DNA from: an uncultured Bacteroidia bacterium | Lineage (GTDB): Bacteria > Bacteroidota > Bacteroidia > Bacteroidales > F082 | Length of the DNA: 64,000 bases | Direction of reading: 5' to 3' | Assembly: GCA_902802535.1 (NCBI GenBank) | Contig: CADCML010000005.1 | Span: 34,610-98,609 of the forward strand | Shown here: positions 8,109 through 16,230 of the stretch, one piece after another | Numbering within the stretch: the stretch's first letter is position 1 | Layout of the letters: each line of letters begins with the position of its first letter | The notes under the pieces: generated by a model | Databases searched by the model: none | Told to the model about the DNA's origin: nothing | Seen by the model: only the letters and a program-made list of their open reading frames with translations | Made by a program: the position numbers and the translations under genes

Positions 8109-9967
8109 CGTTCGTTCTTATATGAGATTCTGCCTTCCATCATGCGTTTTTCAAGGTCTTCACGGACAGAGTAGCCACGGATGTATTTTTCTATCATCAG
8201 ACTGGCGATGGGTGCGGCCCAAGTAGCACCGTAGCCACCATTCTCGATGATGACCGCGAGGGCAATTTTCGGGTTGTCGGCGGGTGCGAAGGCGATGAAG
8301 TTGGAGTGGTAGTTGCCGTGGGGGTTTTGCGCGGTGCCGGTCTTGCCGCATTGGGGGATGTCTTTCATCTCGTAACGGCGTGCCGTGCCCGCTGGACCGC
8401 TGAACACGGTCCGCAAGCCGTTTTTCATCACTCTGACATATTTCGGGTTGATGCCTGGGTCGATTTTGGTGGTCATCACCTCAGGAATGGCAGTGGTGTC
8501 GCCAAAGCATTTGATGAGGTGGGGCGGATAGTAGAAGCCTTCGTTGGCAATCATGGCGGCAATGTTGCAGAGTTGCAAAGGTGTCACCAAAACCTCGCCT
8601 TGTCCGATACCTAACGAGCGGATAGTCACCGAGTTCCATTGTCCGCCGTACATTTTGTCGTAATACTCGCGTGAGGGGATGTTGCCCGAACGTTCGTAGG
8701 GAATGTCGGTGTTGAATTTGTGGCCGAGTCCCATCTTATAGGTCATGTCCTTCCAGTATTGGTAACCGTCTTTGATGTTGCCGAATTTCGGGTTGTTGAT
8801 GGTGGTTTTGAACGACTCGTAGAAATAAGGGTTGCACGAGTTCATGATGGCATTGGCGAAGTCGGGGCTGGAACCGTGGCTGTGGGTGCATTTGATGGGC
8901 AGCGAACCCGTACCGTTGCAGTGGAAGCAGGTGGCCGGTGTGATGCTGCCGCTCTGCATGGCGATGAGGCCTACGACGGTCTTGAAAGTGGAACCGGGTG
9001 GGTAAGTGCCGCTGATAGCTCTGTTAATCAAGGGCTTCATCGGGTCTGCTTGCAGTTCTTGGTAATGCTTGCCACGTTCGCGGCCCACGAGGAGGTTAGG
9101 GTCGTAGGTGGGACTGGTGACGAAGGCCAAAATCTGTCCCGTGGAAGGCTCGACGGCCACGATGGAGCCGATTTTGCCGACCATGAGCTGCTCGCCGTAA
9201 GCTTGCAGTTCGGCGTCCAAACCAAGGTAAATGTCTTTTCCGGCCACGGGTTCCTTGTCGAGCTCGCCATCCATGAAGCTGCCCATCTCGCGGTTGTGTA
9301 CGTCCACCATCATCACTTTCAAGCCTTTCACACCGCGCAGCTCCTTTTCATACGACTTCTCGATGCCCGACTTACCGATGTAGTCGCCCTGTCGGTAATA
9401 TTTTTCTTCGTCTTTTTCCAACTCCTTTGGACTGATTTCTCCGATGTCGCCCAGTGTGTGTGCCGCGATGGCGTTGGGATAGTGGCGTACTGTACGAGTC
9501 TGGAAATAGAAGCCTGGAAAACGATACAGCACTTCTGCAATGTGGGCATAATTCTCTTTCGAGACCTGTGCCATAAACGGCGAAGGCTTAAAAAAAGACT
9601 CGTTTTTGGCCTTGTTCATCCGCTCAATAAATGACTCCTTGTCGATTTCCAGCAGATGGCAGAAAGTAGCCGTGTCGAACGGGTTCAAGGTGTCTTTTCT
9701 TACGGCATCGTAGACCTGTTTTGGGGTGACCATCAAGTCGTAGACGGCCTCGTTGAACACCAGCAAGTGGCCGTTGCGGTCGTATACCTTGCCTCGGGCG
9801 GGGTATTGGGTCACGTAGCGCAAGGCGTTGTTGTCGGCCAAGGCTACATATTCCTTGTCGACGACTTGAAGCAAAAACAATCTGATAATATACACCACTC
9901 CTATGGCAATGAAGATACCCATTACCAATAACTTCCTGTTTAACAGATTGTTGCTCCCCTTTCTCAT
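8105..9967 (-). CDS. mrdA: penicillin-binding protein 2 (elongasome transpeptidase)
   Basis: 620 residues: an N-terminal membrane anchor (about 12-34), a PBP dimerisation domain from ~50 (YPARGKVYDRNG) and a transpeptidase domain. The three active-site motifs are intact: STFK (Ser326, Lys329), SCN at 377-379 and KTG at 542-544. The protein crosslinks peptidoglycan in the periplasm with RodA as its partner. ATG at 9967 lies 18 nt from a -7 box. First gene of the mrdA-rodA operon. Confidence 0.93.
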   Translation of the reverse strand: MRKGSNNLLNRKLLVMGIFIAIGVVYIIRLFLLQVVDKEYVALADNNALRYVTQYPARGKVYDRNGHLLVFNEAVYDLMVTPKQVYDAVRKDTLNPFDTATFCHLLEIDKESFIERMNKAKNESFFKPSPFMAQVSKENYAHIAEVLYRFPGFYFQTRTVRHYPNAIAAHTLGDIGEISPKELEKDEEKYYRQGDYIGKSGIEKSYEKELRGVKGLKVMMVDVHNREMGSFMDGELDKEPVAGKDIYLGLDAELQAYGEQLMVGKIGSIVAVEPSTGQILAFVTSPTYDPNLLVGRERGKHYQELQADPMKPLINRAISGTYPPGSTFKTVVGLIAMQSGSITPATCFHCNGTGSLPIKCTHSHGSSPDFANAIMNSCNPYFYESFKTTINNPKFGNIKDGYQYWKDMTYKMGLGHKFNTDIPYERSGNIPSREYYDKMYGGQWNSVTIRSLGIGQGEVLVTPLQLCNIAAMIANEGFYYPPHLIKCFGDTTAIPEVMTTKIDPGINPKYVRVMKNGLRTVFSGPAGTARRYEMKDIPQCGKTGTAQNPHGNYHSNFIAFAPADNPKIALAVIIENGGYGATWAAPIASLMIEKYIRGYSVREDLEKRMMEGRISYKNER

Positions 9968-9985
9968 GATGGTTTTTGTGAATTA

Positions 9986-9993
9986 CAAAAGTA
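9986..9993 (-). promoter_or_regulatory. -7 box of the mrdA-rodA operon
   Basis: Minus-strand TACTTTTG, 18 nt before the mrdA start. Confidence 0.6.
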
Positions 9994-10095
9994 AATGTTT
10001 TTCCTGTTGGTGGAAAGGGGCAAAGCCGATTTTTTCAAAAAAAATTTTTTCCGTCAAAAACCGATAAGAAAACCAAACGGATGACAAATTTTTCA

Positions 10096-10103
10096 TATCT
10101 TTG
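10096..10103 (+). promoter_or_regulatory. -7 box of the wza-wzc-upxY operon
   Basis: TATCTTTG, 16 nt before the ATG at 10120. Its place excludes the upstream in-frame ATG at 10081 as the start of the first gene. Confidence 0.6.
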
Positions 10104-10119
10104 CACGGTTTTTTATGCA

Positions 10120-10587
10120 ATGAAAATGAAAGGATTTCGCATTTTGGTTTTGGCTTTTTTCCTTTGCCTGATGGGATGTGGGCAACAGGAGAAAGACAAG
10201 GTGGTGCTGCAACGCAGTTTTTATGGAAACCTTTGGGAACGCTTTGATTATGTGAAAAATGACGTTACCATCACCCAAGCCACGACCTACGACCTCAGCT
10301 TGCGCATCAGTTTCACCGACGAATATGAGTATCAAGACATTTCTTTGGTTTTCACCGTTTTCGATGAACATGGCAATCCTTATCGTGCGAAGGGATACAA
10401 GTTTAACCTAAAGGACAAAGAAGACCATTGGAACGTTGAGAAGGTGGACGGATGCTATACCTATACTTTGCCCATCAACAAGAGGCTGACGATTGTCGAT
10501 CCAGGCAAATATCAATTCAGACTTGAACAGAAAATGCCTATCACACCCGTTATTGGCGTGAAGGAACTAACGCTTATAAACAATTGA
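10120..10587 (+). CDS. lipoprotein, possibly GldH-like
   Basis: 155 residues from the ATG at 10120. The SPII signal is MKMKGFRILVLAFFLCLMGC. The mature part has an opening WERFDY, a run of alternating beta strands (YDLSLRISFTDEYEY) and the ending DPGKYQFRLEQKMP..GVKEL. This spacing resembles GldH-type lipoproteins of Bacteroidota, whose usual ending is PGxYTFxxxxxMR...GIxDVG, but the similarity is loose. It is first in a likely operon: the wza ORF begins 29 nt later. Its partner role in polysaccharide export or envelope assembly is inference. Confidence 0.5.
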   Translation: MKMKGFRILVLAFFLCLMGCGQQEKDKVVLQRSFYGNLWERFDYVKNDVTITQATTYDLSLRISFTDEYEYQDISLVFTVFDEHGNPYRAKGYKFNLKDKEDHWNVEKVDGCYTYTLPINKRLTIVDPGKYQFRLEQKMPITPVIGVKELTLINN

Positions 10588-10616
10588 ATATTAAGAAAAT
10601 AAAGAATAATAAAAAA

Positions 10617-11432
10617 ATGAAATCTATGAACAAATTACTGAGAATTGGAATGATTGCGGCACTCTTTGCTGTGACTTTTGCTTCGTGTGTGCCCCAGAAG
10701 AAAATGCTTTATCTGAAAAACGCACAGATGACTGCCGAAAACCTATCCCAAGAATACATCAATGAGCGGAGCGTCGACTACAAACTTCAGCCGGGCGACA
10801 ACCTTTACATCCGTTTTATCAACACCATTGATAATCAGAGCACTGCATCGTTGTCGGGTGACTTATCTTATCGCACCACTCAGCTTACCGGCGATGCCAG
10901 CATTTACCTCCAGTCTTATACTTTGGACGAAGATGGTTGCATTGAATTGCCTTTGACGGGGAAGATGGAATTAAAGAACTTGACTGTCGACCAAGCCAAG
11001 GAAAAGATGCAAACTGAGATTAATAAGTTTGTCAACCAAACGACGCTTATCGTGAAGTTGTCCAATTTCAACTTGACGGTGTTGGGCGAAGTGACCCGAC
11101 CAGGCATGTACAAAGTCTACCAGTCGCAAATCAACCTTTTTGAGGCAGTGGCTATGGCGGGCAACATGACTAGTTTCGCCAAAAACAGCGATGTGAAGAT
11201 TATTCGCCAAACCGACCACGGTTCAGAGATTGTCACGGTTGACATGGGTCAGGCAGACATCCTTTCCTCGCCCTATTATTATTTGAAACCCAACGACATC
11301 GTCTATGTTGAGCCACTCAAGATTAAGCAATGGGGCTTCTCCACCTTCCCATATTCGACGGTGCTCTCCATCGCCTCTCTTGCAGCAACTGCAGCTACTT
11401 TGTATTTGACATTTAGAAATACAACAAGATAA
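10617..11432 (+). CDS. wza: polysaccharide export lipoprotein, Wza/OtnA family
   Basis: 271 residues from ATG 10617 (ATG 10626 is also possible; an earlier TTG at 10584 overlaps the previous stop and is unlikely). The SPII signal ends FAVTFASC. The Poly_export domain starts with YKLQPGDNLYIRFIN. An SLBB-like domain has VLGEVTRPGMYKV. A short hydrophobic C-terminal segment (VLSIASLAATAATLYLTF) is typical of Bacteroidota homologues, where it replaces the E. coli alpha-helical barrel. The family forms the outer-membrane channel for capsule or exopolysaccharide. Its inner-membrane partner Wzc follows 42 nt downstream. Confidence 0.88.
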   Translation: MKSMNKLLRIGMIAALFAVTFASCVPQKKMLYLKNAQMTAENLSQEYINERSVDYKLQPGDNLYIRFINTIDNQSTASLSGDLSYRTTQLTGDASIYLQSYTLDEDGCIELPLTGKMELKNLTVDQAKEKMQTEINKFVNQTTLIVKLSNFNLTVLGEVTRPGMYKVYQSQINLFEAVAMAGNMTSFAKNSDVKIIRQTDHGSEIVTVDMGQADILSSPYYYLKPNDIVYVEPLKIKQWGFSTFPYSTVLSIASLAATAATLYLTFRNTTR

Positions 11433-11474
11433 TTGAGATTCTTCCACACTTAATTACTAAATTACTAACACATT

Positions 11475-13982
11475 ATGGCAAGCGAAAAACAAGTTAGAAG
11501 ACTTCAACATGACAAACAAGAACAGTCTATTGATATCAAGCAGTTGGTTTTCATTTTTTTGAGTCGTTGGTATATTTTTGCCTTCTTTGTAATGGTTGCT
11601 TTGGCCGTTTGTTTCGTCTTTAATCGCTATTCAACCAAGGTTTACCAGACTACCGGTACAGTGCTTATTAATGATGAAGGGGACGATTACGACCCGACGG
11701 CTATCATGACGACAATGAAATTCGGCAATATGAAGAATATTGACAATGAAATTGCCATCCTGATGTCGTATACACTCAAAGAGCGTGTGGTGAAGAAAAT
11801 GGGCATTGAGGTGACTTATTTGGACAAAGGTCGCATTACCAGCAAGGAGATGTACAAAAGTGCCCCTTTCCATGTCGAATTTGAGCGCAGCACACCTCAG
11901 GCTGTAGGATTGGCGTACGAGATAACGTTTTTGGACGAAAACAATTTTAGGCTTCATGGCATCGGCAAGGGTCTCAACAAATATGACTATATTCTTTGTC
12001 AACAGGCTGATAATGACCCGTTTGCTAACATTGACATCAGCGGAGAGTATACTGAAGGCGAATGGATTGACAACGGTTACAACCGCATTCGCATTACCAA
12101 GACAGAGTTGTTTGACCCCGAAACCATTGGCGAGCATACCATGTTCTTCTGGCTCAACAGCTATTCTTCGCTTGTGGCGCAATTGAGCAGTTATTCTGTT
12201 AGTGCCATTTCCAAACAAGCTTCTGTGGCAATGGTGCAAATGAATGGCACAAACATGCTGAAAATCGTGGAGTTCGTCAATTTGCTCATGAATGAATATG
12301 TTGTGCGTGGCTTGGAAAAGAAGAACCTTGTTTCGGAAAACACCATTGAGTTTATTGACAACGAGTTGAGTGGTATTGAAAACCAACTGAGTCAGGCTGA
12401 GACTGAACTGAAAGACTTCCGCCAACAGAATGACTTGATGAACCTTGATTTGCAGGCCAATCAAGTGTATACCAACCTTCAGACATTGGAGCGAGAAAGA
12501 GCGGAAACAGCAGTTAATCTAAAGATTTACAAGCGTTTGCAGGATTATATTAGGATACAAATCGATGATCCGGAAAACTTGGCCGCTCCCAGCACGATGG
12601 GTATCAACGACCCATTGCTTAACCAGTTAGCCCGCGATCTTGTCATGTTGGCGCAAACCAAGGCAACCCAGTTGCTTACGCAGACCGAGCAGCATCCGCA
12701 GATTGTGAAACTCAATGAACAAATTATCACCACTAAGAAGGCTTTGCTTGAAAATGTCAACAACCTGGTTAACAACGCCCAGATGAGCCTTAACGAAATA
12801 GAACGCCGCATCGGTTCTCTTGAAATGAAATCGCGTCAGCTACCTGGCAAGCAACAGCAGCTCATCAACTATCAGCGTAATTTCGACTTCACGGACGAAA
12901 CTTACAAGTATTTGATGCGCCGTCGTGCGGAAGCCCAAATTCTAAAGGCATCCAACACGCCTGACAATGAAATTCTTGATGAGGCTCGTTTGGAAACTAC
13001 ACGCATGATTAAGCCCCGCGGGAGAACCAATTACCTCATCGCGCTTCTCATAGGTCTGTTGATTCCGGCCTTATATCTCTACTTGAAAGACTTTTTCAGG
13101 GTGACCATTTCAGACCGCAAGGATGTCGAAAAGCTCACGAGCTTCCCCATCATCGGTATGGTGGCGCAGACCAGTTCGAAAGACCCGCTTTTGGTCATCA
13201 ACAACCCCAAGTCGCCAGTGTCGGAGTCGTTCCGCTCCATTCGTACCAACATTGAGTTTATCACGCAGAGCAAGGTTCCGAGCACCATTTTGGTGACGGG
13301 CGACACGCAGAGTATCGGTAAGACATTCAATAGTATCAATATCGCATCCATCTACGCCCTTTATGGCAAGAAGACGGTGTTGTTGGGTTTCGACTTACGT
13401 AAACCCAAGTTGTTCCAAGAGTTCAGTATAACCAATAATATTGGATTGAGCAGTTACCTTAGCAACAAGGAGGATTTGGATGCCATCATCCAGAATTCAG
13501 GCAAGATACCTACCCTTGATATCATCACGAGTGGTCCCATCCCTCCCAATCCGGCTGAATTGATTGCCTCGGAGAAGTGCAATGAGTTTTTTGCAGAGTT
13601 GAAAAAGCGTTACGACTACATCATTATCGATACGCCACCTATCGCCCTTGTCACCGATGCCATTCTCCTTATGCGCTATTCTGACGCTAACCTCTTCATT
13701 GTCCGTCAGGGTGTGACCAACAAGAATGCCTTTGGCACTATTATCAATGACGTTGAAAAACGCGGTATGCGTTTCTCCATCATCATCAATGGCATCCAGG
13801 TCGAGAAAGGCTACGGCTATGGTGGCAAGAAGTATGGTTACGGCTACGGATATGGCTATGGTTACGGCTACGGATATGGCTATGGTTACGGTTATGGAAA
13901 TACCAGCGACTATTACGGTGAGAGCGAAGATGGCGACAAGAAAAAGCGTCACCATCATCACAAGAAGAAAAAGGAAGAATAA
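11475..13982 (+). CDS. wzc: polysaccharide co-polymerase / tyrosine autokinase, Wzc family
   Basis: 835 residues. A Wzz domain has TM1 at about 31-52 and TM2 at about 518-538, with a periplasmic coiled-coil region between. The cytoplasmic BY-kinase has Walker A GDTQSIGKTF (near 609), Walker A' LLGFDLRKPKL (near 636; the usual Asp pair is partly replaced by Gly-Phe-Asp) and Walker B YIIIDTPP (near 717). The tail is exceptional: from about 779 it is an almost pure Gly-Tyr ladder, then DYYGES, then a Lys/His run with four consecutive His and KKKKEE. In BY-kinases the Tyr-rich tail is trans-autophosphorylated and its phosphorylation state controls chain length and export. Confidence 0.9.
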   Translation: MASEKQVRRLQHDKQEQSIDIKQLVFIFLSRWYIFAFFVMVALAVCFVFNRYSTKVYQTTGTVLINDEGDDYDPTAIMTTMKFGNMKNIDNEIAILMSYTLKERVVKKMGIEVTYLDKGRITSKEMYKSAPFHVEFERSTPQAVGLAYEITFLDENNFRLHGIGKGLNKYDYILCQQADNDPFANIDISGEYTEGEWIDNGYNRIRITKTELFDPETIGEHTMFFWLNSYSSLVAQLSSYSVSAISKQASVAMVQMNGTNMLKIVEFVNLLMNEYVVRGLEKKNLVSENTIEFIDNELSGIENQLSQAETELKDFRQQNDLMNLDLQANQVYTNLQTLERERAETAVNLKIYKRLQDYIRIQIDDPENLAAPSTMGINDPLLNQLARDLVMLAQTKATQLLTQTEQHPQIVKLNEQIITTKKALLENVNNLVNNAQMSLNEIERRIGSLEMKSRQLPGKQQQLINYQRNFDFTDETYKYLMRRRAEAQILKASNTPDNEILDEARLETTRMIKPRGRTNYLIALLIGLLIPALYLYLKDFFRVTISDRKDVEKLTSFPIIGMVAQTSSKDPLLVINNPKSPVSESFRSIRTNIEFITQSKVPSTILVTGDTQSIGKTFNSINIASIYALYGKKTVLLGFDLRKPKLFQEFSITNNIGLSSYLSNKEDLDAIIQNSGKIPTLDIITSGPIPPNPAELIASEKCNEFFAELKKRYDYIIIDTPPIALVTDAILLMRYSDANLFIVRQGVTNKNAFGTIINDVEKRGMRFSIIINGIQVEKGYGYGGKKYGYGYGYGYGYGYGYGYGYGYGNTSDYYGESEDGDKKKRHHHHKKKKEE
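13836..13897 (+). repeat. 24-bp tandem repeat encoding the Gly-Tyr tail of Wzc
   Basis: Two identical 24-bp units (13836-13859 and 13860-13883; GGTTAC GGCTAC GGATAT GGCTAT) and a partial third up to 13897. Each unit encodes four Gly-Tyr pairs. Unit gain or loss keeps the reading frame but changes the number of phosphorylatable tyrosines. Confidence 0.9.
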
Positions 13983-14011
13983 GAGCGTTGGTGACAAAAG
14001 ATTCTTAGACG

Positions 14012-14536
14012 ATGGAAAGTCATGACCAGAAGTATTGGCATGCCCTCTATGTCAGGTCGCGTGCGGAGAAAAAGGTGCTGTGGCAACTTGAGGAGAATGG
14101 CTTCACGGCTTATTTGCCGCTGATTACGCAGATGAAGCAGTGGAGCGACCGCAAGAAGAAAGTGGAGGAGCCGCTGTTCAAGTCGTATGTGTTTGTGTAT
14201 TCCAATGAACGTGAGTATATTCCGATTTTGAACGTGTATGGCGTAATCAAGTTCGTCACTTTTGAGAGAAAGGCTGTTATCGTTCCTGAGAATCAGATAC
14301 TTGCCATCAAGAAGTTTGTCAATGACTTCGAGAAGGGCGAAGAGTATAAGATGATGAATAATGAGGAATTGAAAGTGGGGCAGAAGGTTAGGATCATCAA
14401 TGGGCCGATGAAAGGGCTTACGGGCAGACTGGAAACGATACGCAACAAACGTCACCTGATTGTCTATATCGACGTGGTGGGGCAGTGCATTCCGGTCCAT
14501 ATTCCAAGGGCGAAAGTGGAGCCATGTGCGGATTAA
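14012..14536 (+). CDS. UpxY-family (NusG-like) transcription antiterminator
   Basis: 174 residues. The NGN domain begins WHALYVRSRAEKKVLWQLEE, includes LPLITQMKQWSDRKKKVEEPLF and the strand SYVFVYS, and the protein ends with a KOW motif (VGQKVRIINGPMKGLTG). This is the specialised NusG paralogue that, in Bacteroides, lets RNA polymerase read through long capsule operons (UpxY). It lies 29 nt after wzc and probably in the same operon. In capsule loci upxY is normally first; here it is last, after wza-wzc, and a new promoter starts the next gene. Confidence 0.8.
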   Translation: MESHDQKYWHALYVRSRAEKKVLWQLEENGFTAYLPLITQMKQWSDRKKKVEEPLFKSYVFVYSNEREYIPILNVYGVIKFVTFERKAVIVPENQILAIKKFVNDFEKGEEYKMMNNEELKVGQKVRIINGPMKGLTGRLETIRNKRHLIVYIDVVGQCIPVHIPRAKVEPCAD

Positions 14537-14549
14537 GGAAACTTATTGT

Positions 14550-14557
14550 TATTTTTG
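14550..14557 (+). promoter_or_regulatory. -7 box for the coiled-coil protein gene
   Basis: TATTTTTG, 31 nt before ATG 14589 and just after the upxY-like stop at 14536. It suggests that transcription restarts here. Confidence 0.55.
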
Positions 14558-14588
14558 CAGGATAGAACACGAACAAAACTCAATAGTC

Positions 14589-15503
14589 ATGGATTCAGAG
14601 AATAAGAAACAATCAAATCGACCCTATTGGCTTTACGCCTTGTTGGGTTTGTTGGCTATCGCCTTGGTTTTCATTTTGGTGAAAAACTCCTCGCTGAAGA
14701 CCGAGAAGGAAGCCCTCGAAGCTGAAAAGGAAATGCAGCGTCGTGACTTTCAGGCCGAAGTGGATAGTCTGATGAAAGTGCATAACGAGCTGAAAGAGAA
14801 CTACGGCGAGTTGAGCCTCGAACTGGCTGAAAAAGACAGCATCATCCAAGCCGATGCCGTTGAAATCAAGAAACTCCTTGATTCACAGTGGGATTATTAC
14901 CGCGTAAAAAAGAAACTTGCAGAACTGCAGGAAATATCGCAGCGTTATGTGCGTCAGATGGACTCGCTTTACACGGTCAACCGCGAGCTGGTGGCCGAGA
15001 ACGAGCGTATTCGTGAAGAATACCAGGCCGAACGTCGTCAGAACACCGCACTTACACGCCAGAAGGAAGAGCTGACCAACAAGGTGAACCAAGCTGCCAC
15101 GATGAAACTCTTCAACTACTCCGCCCAAGCCGTGCGTTTCAAAGGCAATGGTACCGAGGTCGCTACCGATAAGGCCAACCGTGCAGAACGCATCAGGATT
15201 GATTTCACCGTAGCTGCCAATGAGCTCATCCAGCCGGGAACAAAATTGTTCTATGTGCGCATCGCCGACCCGAGACGTGCCATCATCTGCAAAGGCACGG
15301 GCGACGAATATTCTTTCAAGTCGAACGATGAAACGCTACAGTTCACCGAAATGGTGAGGGTCAATTATGATGGCAAGGAAACTCCGGTGCGCGCCTATTA
15401 TTCGAAGCCTGCCGCTTACGAAATGATACCTGGCACCTATTTCATCGATGTGTACGAGCAAGGCGGCAAGCTGATAGGGCAGACCGCCATTGATTTGAAG
15501 TAA
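14589..15503 (+). CDS. membrane-anchored coiled-coil protein of unknown function
   Basis: 304 residues from ATG 14589; the longer open frame upstream is rejected because the promoter falls inside it. One TM segment (about 13-32, WLYALLGLLAIALVFILV), then a Glu/Lys-rich coiled coil to ~residue 175 (EKEALEAEKEMQRRDF onward), then a compact beta-rich C-terminal domain (LFNYSAQAVRFKGNGTE to LIGQTAIDLK). Type II topology would put the C-terminal domain in the periplasm. Similar proteins are widespread in Bacteroidota and are often mislabelled as SMC-like. No function is known to me. Its end is 1 nt from that of convergent recO. Confidence 0.7.
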   Translation: MDSENKKQSNRPYWLYALLGLLAIALVFILVKNSSLKTEKEALEAEKEMQRRDFQAEVDSLMKVHNELKENYGELSLELAEKDSIIQADAVEIKKLLDSQWDYYRVKKKLAELQEISQRYVRQMDSLYTVNRELVAENERIREEYQAERRQNTALTRQKEELTNKVNQAATMKLFNYSAQAVRFKGNGTEVATDKANRAERIRIDFTVAANELIQPGTKLFYVRIADPRRAIICKGTGDEYSFKSNDETLQFTEMVRVNYDGKETPVRAYYSKPAAYEMIPGTYFIDVYEQGGKLIGQTAIDLK

Positions 15504-15504
15504 A

Positions 15505-16230
15505 TCATTCCAAAACCGTCTTCAGTACTTCGTGGGAATGGAAATCATTCATCACGGGGGCATGAAGCCGCATGAATATGATGAGTCCGTCGAGCAACGT
15601 GCGGCGTTGACTCACGTTTAAAGGCAATCGGCAAGCCTCGTCTATGCCTACATTGAGCAATTGCGACAGTTGTTGCGCCGCTGCTGCATCGAAATAATAG
15701 GGATGCAACGGATAGTCGTGGGCAAACGAGCCTTCCATCATGTCGAAGCAAAAACCTGTTTCATGGTTGGCTTTGGGATAGAAGCCCAAGTGACGGGTCA
15801 GCTCCAAGGTAAAGAATAAGGGAAAGTTGGCGTAGTTTTGATGGACCAAATCGAGCCACAGCAGCGACTTGGCGATGAAGTCGTAAAGCGGTTCGTTTTG
15901 CTCTTGCTCTGTCAGGGTTTTCGAAAGCAATTCGCTGACATACATTAAGATGGCGCTTTTGTTCATCACGAAGGGAATGCTTTGATAAACCGTGCTGAGT
16001 TGCACGTCTTTCATGTAGCCCAAACTGCTTTTGTTGGGCTTGCCGACCTCTACATAATTAATAAGGTGTAGGTTTTGGAACAAGGCCGCCCGATGTTTCG
16101 AGTTGCGGTTGAATGCGCCTTTCACCATGTAGGAGCGCAAACCGAGGCTGCGGGTGAACACCTTCACGATGAGGCTGGTGTCGCCGTAGCGTATGGATTG
16201 CAAGACTATGCCTTGAAGGGTGTCGTCCAT
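15505..16230 (-). CDS. recO: DNA repair protein RecO
   Basis: 241 residues from ATG 16230; the in-frame extension to 16344 only overlaps porZ and is rejected. The OB-fold N-terminus reads GIVLQSIRYGDTSLIVKVFT, then LGLRSYMVKGAF, and a helical C-terminal part includes ELTRHLGFYPK. The zinc-binding Cys cluster of many RecO proteins is not complete here (FCFDMMEG holds the only nearby Cys), as is common in Bacteroidota. RecO loads RecA onto SSB-coated DNA with RecR. The start overlaps the porZ stop by 1 nt (TGATG), so the two are translationally coupled. Confidence 0.88.
   Translation of the reverse strand: MDDTLQGIVLQSIRYGDTSLIVKVFTRSLGLRSYMVKGAFNRNSKHRAALFQNLHLINYVEVGKPNKSSLGYMKDVQLSTVYQSIPFVMNKSAILMYVSELLSKTLTEQEQNEPLYDFIAKSLLWLDLVHQNYANFPLFFTLELTRHLGFYPKANHETGFCFDMMEGSFAHDYPLHPYYFDAAAAQQLSQLLNVGIDEACRLPLNVSQRRTLLDGLIIFMRLHAPVMNDFHSHEVLKTVLE

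Noticed and set aside
13836-13897. Tandem repeat considered as a CRISPR or regulatory repeat
   Set aside because: It is in frame within Wzc, has no spacers and encodes Gly-Tyr pairs.
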